Part shown: one piece after another, positions 55,177-64,000 of the stretch
Layout: every line of letters begins with the position of its first letter
Position numbering within the stretch: the stretch's first letter is position 1
Assembly (NCBI GenBank): GCA_036346255.1
Contig: CM070634.1
Location: forward strand, 67,102,476 to 67,166,475
Length of the DNA: 64,000 nucleotides
Direction of reading: 5' to 3'
Source: Ampelocalamus luodianensis
Taxonomy: Eukaryota; Streptophyta; Magnoliopsida; Poales; Poaceae
Program-made: the position numbers and the translations under genes
The notes under the pieces: model-generated
The model's input: only the letters and a program-made list of their open reading frames with translations
The model's database searches: none
Told to the model about the DNA's origin: nothing

Positions 55177-55514
55177 TCTCATTGATGTTGCAGCAGTACG
55201 CTCATGGACTATATCTCAGATAGATATCAAGAATGCTTTTCTTTATGGTGATCTACATGAGAAGATTTATATGCAACCACCCCAAAGTGTTGACGCTCCT
55301 ACAGGCTATGTTTGCCGTTTTAGGTGTGCTGTATATGGTCTCAAGCAGACTTCCCGTGCTTAGCTTGAGCGTTTTAATTCTGTGATTCGAGCTACTGGTT
55401 TCACTCTAAGTGAGCATGATCCTGCCTTGTTTATTCACACTTCTCAGCGAGGTCGTACTTTGCTTCTGCTATATGTAGATTATATGCTAATCACAGGAGA
55501 TGACATGGACTATG
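55177..55514 (+). pseudogene. Copia A reverse transcriptase, second part
   Basis: Reading resumes with IDVAAVRSWTISQIDIKNAF, LYGDLHEKIYMQPP and GYVCRFRCAVYGLKQTSRA (then a stop), continuing in the 55382 frame with LLLLYVDYMLITGDD. The RT active site is YVDY where the family has YVDD, a disabling change. The LTR at 55515 cuts it after GDDMDY. Confidence 0.88.
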
Positions 55515-56525
55515 TGTTGGTGATATACCCTAGAGGCAATCAAAGAGATGATTGTATCACGTCTATGTTTATAACTTATTGAATAAATGTTATTTAGTTC
55601 CTTGAATGAATCATCAGTTATAGATCAACAAGTATGTGACTCGTTAGTAAAACTCTTTTAACTTATGATAATGTCGTTCTAAATGTATCCCTGGTCGGAT
55701 GTTACTGGTCGGAACACTAGTGACTTATCGACCAGCACATGTATTGATTGATGGTCATGTTTCATCGGTCATAGATATAGGGATATCGAATCAATAATGT
55801 GAACTCATGTTAGAGAACATGGTGTTGGATAGACCCACCTTGAGATACTATTGAGATTGTTATGATTATATGTGTCATTAGTTGGTTTCAAGCAATGATG
55901 ATGTATAATCCTCAGACCTGAGATCAATATGGTTCTCTACATGTGTAACAGCACTCTTAGAGGTTACCAAACGTTACTCCATAACTGGGTAGTTATAAAG
56001 GTAGCTTTCGGGTATGCTATGAAACATGCGGAGGGATGTGACTGGTCGGATATGGGATTTGTCCCTTCTAATATAACAAGAGAGATATCTCTAGGCCCCT
56101 CGAAGTGGTCGGATAAAGAAAGTGCATGGCCATGCCACTGGTGGTCGAAGAATTCGACCACATAAAGTTATCCGACAATCGATCGAGAAAGTATTGAACA
56201 GTCCATGGATGACATAAATCTCACCTAGAGTTCAACCAGATATCGTGAGGCAAAGGGAAAATACACGAACAGATTGTTCAGTTCGATCAGATACGGACTG
56301 GTCGTATAGAGATACGAGCTGGTCGTAGACTGGTCGAACGTAATCACAGAGTGGTCAAAACCTGGTCGTAAGGAGTTACGAACTGGTCGAGACCAAATAT
56401 GAACTAGTCGTATAGAGATACGAGCTTGTCATTAGTGATAAGGACCTGGTCGTAGATCATATTGCATTAAGGTTCGTCCGATATAATTTGTGTGTATTCG
56501 GGAATCGTTATGTCCTGCTTAGGAA
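55515..56525 (+). mobile_element. Partial LTR of a second BARE-like copia family, inserted in copia A
   Basis: The segment starts TGTTGGTGATATACCCTAGAGG, close to the LTR start at 56526 (TGTTGGAGATATGCCCTAGAGG), and stays alignable for much of its length (GGTAGTTATAAAGGTAGCTT, ATGGCCATGCCACT). It is divergent and has an extra GGTCGTA/TACGA-rich tail (56280-56460). At 56526 it is interrupted by the next element, so its remainder lies beyond the window. Confidence 0.75.
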
Positions 56526-58340
56526 TGTTGGAGATATGCCCTAGAGGCAATCATATTGATGATGATATTTCATTGTATCCATGATTTAATAAATGTTCCT
56601 TGAATATTGCCTTTGTGTTGATTAACAAGTATGTGACTTGTTTGTGAAACTCTTTACTTGTATGGTTATTCTAAAGTTGTCCCTAGTCGGAGTTCATGTG
56701 AGGACACACGTGAATGATTGATTAACACATGTATCGGTTGATGACCATGTTTCACAGGTCATAGACATGGAGATGTCAAACCAATAATGTGGACACATGT
56801 TTAGAACATGGGGTTGGACCGACCCAACATGAGACATAGTAATTATTCTTATGGTTCTCTCTACACAATGTGTACGCCTTGTCCTTAGACTCGAGATTGT
56901 CGCATGTACTTGAGATGTGAATCGACCTACTTAGGGGCTATCAAACGCTACTCCGTGAATCGGTAGTTATAAAGGTAGCTTTGGGTTTGTCATGAAGCAT
57001 GTCATGAGGCATGGTCACGAGATGGGATTTGCCCTCTCTACCGAGAGAGATATCTCTGGGCCTCGAGTGATCGGATCCGTAAATGCATGGCCATGCTACT
57101 TAAGGTTAAGAGTTAACCTAGTAAGGGATTCCGGATCACGATCGAGAAAGAGTGGTCGACTTGGAGCTCGATCAATATCGTGAGGCAAAGGGATTGGCAT
57201 GTACATAACGCTGTGATGGTTCGTCCGATATGATCTTTACGTATGTTTAGGAGTTGGCACGCCTTGCTAGAGGTCGCTACCAACTATTGACCAAGTATGT
57301 GTACTGCGTCATGTCTAAACATATGTGAACCATAGGGTCACACACTTAAAGGGTGAAGCCTAATTCGGATTGGATCTAAATTAGATCGGGCATTGAGTCC
57401 TAATGGGCCTCTATTCGTAGAAGCCCATTATAAGGACGCCTATAAAAGGAGGGCGGGCGCGCTGTTGAGGGTTGAGTTTTTCGTGACATCCTCAAACCCC
57501 GCCGCCACCCTCCCACGCCCTAGTCGCCGCGCGATCTAGTAGTCCGGCGTCGCGCCGCTTCTCCCGCACGTGTGGATACCTTTGGGGCGCCGCATCCGTG
57601 GCGTTGGGACGAACCGCAAGAAAGGAGTTGTACGTGGGGCGCCGCGACGAGGACGAGGAAGTAGTACGACTACTCGCCCGACGCATCGCATCAATCGAGT
57701 ACGACTACACCGCCTCGACGTCTTTGCATCAACTTCCGCACTGCGCGTCTAGTGGTAAGACCGTGATCTATAATCGCAGCGATCTTGGTTTACGGGTAGA
57801 ATTTTTAATTTGCGCTAGTGTAGCCTACCCGCTTCCCTACAGCGGGTATCGAGCGGTTCTTTGCCATGTTATAGGTTCGGTGATTTGCATATGGCGATAT
57901 GTAAATCGGTATGATCGATGTGATCGATTGTATAGTTCGTAATTGATTGGTCCGGTTTCGTGATCATGCCGCTAAGGTCGTGAAACAACGCACCCTCACC
58001 GGCCGGATTCGCCATCGGGGTGACAGCGACACGTAAACCGGTTGCGGCATGCGAAGATCAATATGATTGATCGAATCGGAACCTAGATTAATAATCGATG
58101 TACCGTGATCATATCGCTAAGGTCGTGAAACAACATACCCTACCGGCCGGATTCGCCATCGGGGTGACAAAGGTGACACGAAACCGGGTTGCGGCATGCG
58201 AAGATCAATATAATTGGTCGAATCTAACGATGAGTCGATTTGTGGTAAATATGATTTGCCGATCAAAATCCTATGTAAAAATTGCATAGATTGACTGCTT
58301 TTTTCGGTTGTCCGACGCCGGAAGTCCTGATGGTAGCGCC
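56526..58340 (+). mobile_element. 5' LTR of the BARE-like copia (right edge uncertain)
   Basis: TGTTGGAGATATGCCCTAG at 56526. The first ~850 bp are confirmed by the 3' copy; the rest, including a TATA box, the transcribed leader and G/C-rich tracts to about 58000, is inferred from the usual 1.8-kb LTR of this group. The true end may differ by hundreds of bases. Confidence 0.6.
57441..57448 (+). promoter_or_regulatory. TATA box of the BARE-like LTR
   Basis: TATAAAAG in the context GGACGCCTATAAAAGGAGGGC, followed by a C/G-rich transcribed region. This is the expected promoter of the element. Confidence 0.7.
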
Positions 58341-59270
58341 GCCTTCGAACCTGATGGGAAACCCCACACCCCTATCCCAGAGATTGCGATTCTATGCATA
58401 AACTTGTTTTTGCAGGATGTATGTGACCAGATGGCCTAATGTGTATGTGATGCATGTTTGTAATATTTGCATGACTGCGTGTCGTGGGTACGGCAACACT
58501 ACCGGAGCCATTGTGTTGTCAAAGTATTGTATTAACGGCTGCGTGCCGACTTGTGATGATTCCAAGTATCCATGTATTTTATTACTAGTTGTTATGAGTA
58601 ATAGCTTATAGTAGTACTCGAAGGACACATCACTTGGAGGATGGCACACATGAACCATGGAGATGGAGATCATCATGGTGGATGATTCTATGGCGATGGA
58701 GATCACCATGAGAAAATGGGCCATACCGAGTCACAATCGTGTGAATGCTATTCCTATTGTTTTACTCCTATGCATGTTTGAATGGTAGAAGTATAGCGAT
58801 CCTCACAAAATGTTAAGTTAAACATATGCCCTCCCAATTAAACTTTGCACCATCCCATGTCTTGTAAATTGATGGTGGGTCTACAAAATTAGGCACCATC
58901 AACTTTCCTTGACTAGATGGGTTACAGATCGGATACTTACATGCATAAGGATTGGTGAACTTAACAAGGTTATCATAAAGGTTATGGGCCTTGGGGCATA
59001 AAGGTTGGGCGCGGGGGCATAGAGATGTCACCCAACAACAAGAGTCATATAGAGATATGATTAGCAAGGTGTTGCTTATCGAATTACCTTGTCTTCTAGC
59101 GGTGATGCAAAAGCTCACTAGTAGACTCGTTAATTGTGGATCTTGAATCGCTAAGAATCAACAGAGGATGTTGATTTTAGTGGGAGTACATTCTATTAAA
59201 TTTGTTTAATACGCTTTACTCTATCATGGTTTTATTTGTCTTAGTATTTTGCATTTCCTATTGTAGATCA
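58341..59270. other. Leader region of the BARE-like element
   Basis: No protein domain recognised. The minus-strand frame at 58813-59118 is open but resembles no family. A segment with four GGAGATGGAGATCA-type repeats lies at 58650-58715. Confidence 0.45.
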
Positions 59271-60150
59271 ATGGCATCTAGCAACCACGCACACCCTTTG
59301 CTTTGCGATCGATTCTTGAGAAAGAGAAATTAAATGGAACAAACTATTCTGATTTGGTCCGTAACTCGAGAATTGTTCTCGTGGCGTATAAAAGGAAAAC
59401 GCTCGACACCCCAATCCCGTAAGAACTCGCAAATAATGCTGCTCACAGTTAAAAATGCCTACAAGAAAGCATGTGATGACTCTCTTGAGATTAGTTGTCT
59501 TATGCTTGCATGCATGGAACTCCGACCTTCAAAAGCGCTTGAGGATCGGGGCGTATGATATGATCATAGCGCTTAAGGACATGTTCCGCATACGTGCCAG
59601 ACCGAACGGTTCAATGTCTCTAAGGCTTTTCGAATGCAGTTAATGTAAGGTGCACCGTAGGCCCACATGTGATCAAAATGGTTGGTTACAATCGGACTTT
59701 GGATAAACTTGGTTTTCCAATTGGCCAAGAGTTGGCAATCGATTTCATTTAGCGTCTCTTCCACCTAGCTATGGGCATTTCATTTGAACTACCATATGCA
59801 TGGGGCGGATAAGGGCCTTAATGAGCTTTGTGGGATGCTCAAAACAAAGAGAGAGTGACATTAAGAAGTGTGCGGGGCCTAGCCATGTGATGGTCATGCG
59901 AACAAGTCTAGCTTCAAGAAAAGGGTAAGAAGCCATGGCCAAAGAATAAGGGTAAGGTTAAAGATATGATCTCAAGCCAACGCCTAAGCCTAATCTTTGA
60001 CTCGAGCCGAGACAAGATGCTTCTATTGTAAAGAAATCGCCACCGGAAGAGAAACGCAAGAAGTACATGGATTCCGATGAATGCAAGAAGAAGGCCGAAG
60101 TAAGACTTCCACCCATGGTACACTTGTCATAAATGTTTTAGACATTTTTC
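59271..60150 (+). pseudogene. BARE-like copia gag, frameshifted
   Basis: From ATGGCATCTAGCAACCACGC the copia gag start can be followed across frame changes: MASSNHAHPL, then ILEKEKLNGTNYSDLVRNSR (allowing for one frameshift) and RIVLVAYKRK. Later pieces have lysine-rich segments (59930-60110). More than four indels break the frame. Confidence 0.7.
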
Positions 60151-60910
60151 TCGCAGATTCTCCTATTAACTCTTGGGTATTTGATACCGGATCGCTTGCT
60201 CACATTTGCAACTCGATGCAGGGCTAATAAGAAGTAGAGGAGTCGCAAGAGGTGAAGTTGATTTTCGCGTCGGGAATAAAGCAAGGGTTGTTTGCGTTGA
60301 CCGTCGGCACCATGCAACTTCACTTCCTTCAAGATTTATTATGGAATTGAATAATTGTTATTATGTTCCTAGTATGAGTCGAAACATTTTATCCCCTCAT
60401 GTTTGATGAGAGATGGTTATTCATTTGCAAGTAAAGACAATGGTTGTTTGATCTCTAAAAATGGAATGTTTATGGCTTTTGCCCATTGTGAATGGGTTAT
60501 TTATTTTAAATCTTGATGATGCGCCTATCTTTAACATAAATGCTAAAAGACTTCGACCTAATGATTTGAATCCCACCTATGTTTGGCATTGTCGCTGGGT
60601 CACATATGAAAAGCGCATGAAGAAGCTCCATGTCGATGGTCTTCTAACTTCGCTTGATTTTGAATCATACGAGACATGTGAAGCTTGTTTGCTTGGTAAG
60701 ATGACCAAATCACCTTTCAAAGGTTCTTTTGAGAGGCGCGGACTGTTGGAAATCATACATACCGATGTATGTGGACCAATGAGCACGATCGCTAGAGGTG
60801 GATTTCATTACTTCATAACTTTCACCGATGATTTTAGTAGATATGGCTATGTCTACTTAATGAAACATAAGTCCAAACTTTTGAAAAGTTCAAAGAGTTC
60901 CGAATGAAGT
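60151..60910 (+). pseudogene. BARE-like copia protease and integrase start
   Basis: INSWVFDTGSLAHICNSMQG (about 60168-60227) carries the DTG protease motif. The 60461-60907 frame holds the pre-integrase segment with YVWHCRWVTYEKRMKKLH...CEACLLGKMTKSPF (HHCC-type zinc site, first His/Cys spacing unusual) and the integrase entry LLEIIHTDVCGPM...YFITFTDDFSRYGYVYLM with the first catalytic Asp residues. Confidence 0.88.
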
Positions 60911-61680
60911 TGAAAATCAACGTGCCAAGAAAATTAAGGCTCGCGATCCGATCGTGGTGGCGAGTATTTGAGTCATGAATTTAGCAATCATCTCAAGAGT
61001 TGCGGAATTGTTCCACGCTAACACCGCCTAACGCCTCAAAGAAACGGTATCCGAGCGCGTGTCGGACCTTGTTGGACATGGTTCGATCGATGATGAGCCA
61101 TCATTTACCATTATCCTTTGGGGTTACGCCTAGAAACGGCAGCTTTCACACTTAATAGGTACCGTCTAAATCCGTAGTTAAGACACCATATGAGATATGG
61201 ACCGGAAGAGTCACGCTTGTCTTTTCTAAAGATTTGGGGATGTGAGGCGTTTGTCAGCGACTCTGATCGGACAAGCTCACACCCAAGTCTGATAAATGCA
61301 TCTTCGTGGGATATCCAAGGAAACCTTTGGATATTACTTCTACAACCGACTAGAGGGCAAAGTGTTTGTCGCTCAAGTGGTATTTTCCTAGAGAAAGAGT
61401 TTCTCAACAGGAGACAAGTGGAAGAACGGCGGCTTGAAGAAGTTCAAGATGAACCAATCGGGAAGACTCGACGAATGATGCCCATGTGGCGTAACAAGTT
61501 GAGGAACCCATGGCAAAGGAAGCACCACCACCACGAAGGTCGAAGGTTCGCAATGCGCGAGATATATTATTGTTAGACAATGATGAGCCTCGACCTATGC
61601 GGAAGCAATGATGGACCAGACTCGAGAAATGGCATAGTGCCATGAGATCCGAGATAGCATCCATGGGAGACAATCAAGTT
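60911..61680 (+). pseudogene. BARE-like copia integrase C-terminal part
   Basis: Integrase pieces continue with frame changes; TPYEIWTGRVTLVFSKDLGM and the KGFVSDSD-type region near 61190-61300 are recognisable only with frame correction. The frame 61190-61576 is partly a shadow of this reading. Confidence 0.6.
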
Positions 61681-62240
61681 TGGAATTTGGTTGACCACTT
61701 GATGGTGTTAAAACCATAGAGTGCAAATGGATCTATAAAAGGAAGATTGATATGGATGGAAATGTTCATATCCATAAAGCTCGACTTGTCGCAAAGGTTT
61801 TCGGCAAGTTCAAGGAGTTGACTACGATGAGACTTTCTCACCAGTAGCGATGCTTAAATCAATACGGATCATTCTAGCTATTGTCGCATATTTCGACTAT
61901 GAGATATGGCGATGGATGTCAAAACGGCTTTCCTTAATGGAAATTTAACCGAGGACGTGTATATGATACACCCAGGGTTTTGTCGATCCAAACAATGCTA
62001 GAAAAGTATGCAAACTTCAAAAATCCATTTATGGATTGAAGCAAGCATCTCGGAGTTGGAACATCTGCTTTGATGAAGTGGTCAAAGGGTTTGACTTCAT
62101 CAAAACGAAGAAGAATCTTGTGTTTACAAGAAGACAAGTGGAGCTCACTCGTATTTCTAATCTTATATGTAGATGACATATTACGATTGGAAATGATATT
62201 CCTATGCTCGAGTCCGTTAAGACCTCACCAAAAATAGTTT
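61681..62240 (+). pseudogene. BARE-like copia reverse transcriptase
   Basis: Recognisable segments in changing frames include CKWIYKRKIDMDGNVH (about 61720), MDVKTAFLNGNLTEDVYM (61914-61967) and LYVDDI (about 62165-62182), the YVDD active site. Several single-base indels lie between them. Confidence 0.85.
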
Positions 62241-62244
62241 CTCA

Positions 62245-63065
62245 ATGAAGGACTTAGGGAAGCGGCATATATTTTGGGTATTAAGATCTATAGAGATAGA
62301 TCAAAAGGCTAATAGGATTAAGCCGAGTACTTACATTGACAAAGTGTTGAAACGGTTCAACATGGAGGAGGCAAAGAAAGGGTTCTTGCCCATGTCTCAT
62401 GGCATAAATCTTGGCAAGACTCGGTGTCCTTCGACAACCGATGAGCGAGATCACATGAGTAAGATTCCATATGCTTCGCCATTGGATCTATCATGTATGC
62501 TATGATGTGTACTCGCCAGATGTTTCCTATGCTCTAAGTGTTACGAGCGATACCAGTGATTCGGTGAGAGTCATCGGATGCCAGCTTAAAAACATCCTCA
62601 AGTATTTGAGAAGAACTAAGGATGTGTTCCTAGTCTACTGAGGTGAGGAAGAGCTCGTTGTAAATGGTTACACCGATGCAAGCTTCCAAACCGACAAAGA
62701 TGATTACAAATCGCAATCGGGTTTTGTGTTCCTTTTGAACGGTGGTGCGGTAAGTTGGAAGAGTTCCAAGCGGAGATCGTGTCGACTCTACAACGGAGGC
62801 CGAGTACATTGCGCTTCAAGCGGCAAAGGAAGGTGTTTGGATAAGGAAGTTCATAATCGAACTAGGTGTGGTTCCTAGTGCGTGCGATCCTCGGATCTTT
62901 CTTGTGATAACAAGTGGGGCCATTGCGCAAGCCAAGGAGCCGAGGAATCACCAAAAGAACAAACACATATCACAAAGGTTTCATCTCATTCGAGAGATCC
63001 TTAATCGAGGAGATTTAAAGATATGCAAAATACACACGTTTGAATATTTGAGATCCTTTGACTGA
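62245..63065 (+). pseudogene. BARE-like copia RT end and RNase H
   Basis: The frame 62245-62505 starts MKDLGKRHIFWVLRSIEIDQ and includes YIDKVLKRFNMEEAKKGFLP, the conserved RT C-terminus. RNase H follows: VNGYTDASFQTDKDDYKSQS (about 62660) with the first Asp, STTEAEYIALQAAKEGVWIR with the Glu (one frameshift near 62780), and SGAIAQAKEPRNHQKNKHIS (62910-62970). Confidence 0.9.
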
Positions 63066-63152
63066 AGCCTCTCCCACACCCTAAGCATGAGACGCACACA
63101 AGAGCTATGGGTATTAGATATCTTCTAGATTGACTCTAGTGCAAGTGGAGAT

Positions 63153-64000
63153 CATTGGAGATATGCCCTAGAGGCAATCATATTGATGATGATATTTCAT
63201 TGTATCCATGATTTAATAAATGTTCCTTGAATATTGCCTTTGTGTTGATTAACAAGTATGTGACTTGTTTGTGAAACTCTTTACTTGTATGGTTATTCTA
63301 AAGTTGTCCCTAGTCGGAGTTCATGTGAGGACACACGTGAATGATTGATTAGCACATGTATCGGTTGATGACCATGTTTCACGTGTCATAGACATGGAGA
63401 TGTCAAACCAATAATGTGGACACATGTTTAGAACATGGGGTTGGACCGACCCAACATGAGACATAGTAATTATTCTTATGGTTCTCTCTACACAATGTGT
63501 ACGCCTTGTCCTTAGACCCGAGATTGTCGCATGTACTTGAGATGTGAATCGACCTACTTAGGGGCTATCAAACGCTACTCCAGAATCGGGTAGTTATAAA
63601 GGTAGCTTTCGGGTTTGTCATGAAGCATCTTTGCGAGGCATGGTCGGTCGAGATGGGATTTGCCTCTCTACAGAGAGATATCTCTGGGCCTCGAGTGATC
63701 GGATCCGAAATGCATGGCCATGCTACTTAAGGTTAAGAGTTAACCTAGTAAGGGATTCCGATCACAGGATCGAAAGAGTGGTCGACTTGGAGCTCATTGA
63801 ATATCGTGAGGCAAAGGGATTGGCATGTACATAACGTTGTGATGGTTCGTCCGATATGATCTTTACGTATGTTTAGGAGTTGGCACGTCTTGCTAGAGGT
63901 CGCTACCAACTATTGACCAAGTATGTGTACTCGCGTCATGTCTAAACATATGTGAACCATAGGTCACACACTTAAGGGTGAAGCCTAATTCGGATTGGAT
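63153..64000 (+). mobile_element. 3' LTR of the BARE-like copia, cut by window end
   Basis: Starts CATTGGAGATATGCCCTAG (the first two bases differ from the TG of the 5' copy) after the purine tract GCAAGTGGAGA. It matches 56526-57375, differing mainly by one-base gains and losses, for example ACTCCGTGAATCGG versus ACTCCAGAATCGGG. Confidence 0.9.

Larger units (their letters stand above)
31095..64000 (+). mobile_element. Copia A: Ty1/copia element split by several later insertions
   Basis: The 5' LTR (31095-31251) and primer site (31252) are separated from gag (48270) by a Tat gypsy insertion. The RT domain is then cut by a hAT at 51018-55168 and again by an LTR at 55515; the 3' part is not in the window. 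Copia A segments are 31095-31464, 47688-51017 and 55169-55514. Removing the inserts, with one copy of each duplication, restores a continuous RT region. All domains carry stops, so it is inactive. Confidence 0.85.
56526..64000 (+). mobile_element. BARE/Angela-like Ty1/copia retrotransposon, right end outside window
   Basis: The 5' LTR starts at 56526 and the 3' LTR at about 63153; the shared ~850 bp align almost throughout with scattered single-base indels. Between them lie a leader, gag remains (59271 on), protease, integrase, RT and RNase H in copia order (PR-IN-RT-RH). The polypurine context CTAGTGCAAGTGGAGA before the 3' LTR and the GGAGATATGCCCTAGAGGCA LTR start are typical of the BARE-1/Angela group in grasses. 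Coding is broken by frequent one-base indels. Confidence 0.9.

Noticed and set aside
58813..59118. 101-residue minus-strand frame in the BARE-like leader
   Set aside because: No similarity recognised, and the sense strand is the element's untranslated leader.
1..64000. tRNA or rRNA genes
   Set aside because: Only tRNA-complementary primer sites of retrotransposons were seen (near 26217, 31252, 36775, 43566); no cloverleaf or rRNA core sequence was recognised.

Overview
This is plant nuclear DNA, almost certainly from a grass. It holds one recognisable host gene on the minus strand, the bifunctional aspartate kinase-homoserine dehydrogenase (AK-HSDH) gene of the aspartate pathway. Nearly everything else is transposable-element DNA: two autonomous-type Mutator-like elements (MULEs), hAT elements and a hAT MITE, a Stowaway MITE with grass-type CTCCCTCCGT ends, Ty3/gypsy elements including a Tat-lineage one, several Ty1/copia elements, and small non-autonomous LTR elements. 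I cannot name the species.

Layout. 1-3050: a degenerate MULE on the minus strand, cut by the window start. 3057-7300: hAT debris, a 140-bp tandem repeat and two related LTRs facing opposite ways. 7300-8280: no gene seen. 8291-12229: a complete MULE with ~100-bp TIRs and a 10-bp target duplication, coding region decayed. 12748-12992: a 245-bp hAT MITE ending 78 bp past the AK-HSDH stop. 13071-30371: fifteen consecutive AK-HSDH exons, all with GT-AG borders and compatible phases. One 10.05-kb intron is filled by an LTR with a 956-bp MULE-type insert, by a gypsy element, and by a 3.3-kb solo-LTR-like block inside that gypsy.

30372-64000: nested elements upstream of the first visible exon. A hAT-like fragment (30623) is broken by a copia element ('copia A', 5' LTR at 31095). 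Copia A is split by a 16.2-kb Tat gypsy (31465-47687, duplication GCCTA), by a 4.15-kb hAT (51018-55168, duplication GTCCGTAC) and by an LTR at 55515. That LTR is itself interrupted by a BARE/Angela-like copia (56526 to beyond the window). The Tat element carries a TRIM-like element (35952-37195, duplication CTTTT) and a small LTR element (43421-45191, duplication GTCTT). The latter contains a short in-frame piece of a plant cold-shock-domain gene.

The AK-HSDH exons encode about 719 residues: the second half of the kinase catalytic region, both ACT-type regulatory segments and the complete HSDH domain to the stop. The roughly 200 N-terminal residues (transit peptide and first kinase motif) are not in the window. 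They may lie beyond 64000, across an intron of more than 33 kb, or be lost. I found no new defence, biosynthetic or regulatory system. The points of real interest are the uninterrupted reading frame across heavily invaded introns, the cold-shock gene capture, a hairpin-forming repeat family scattered through the Tat element, and the readable order of nested insertions.
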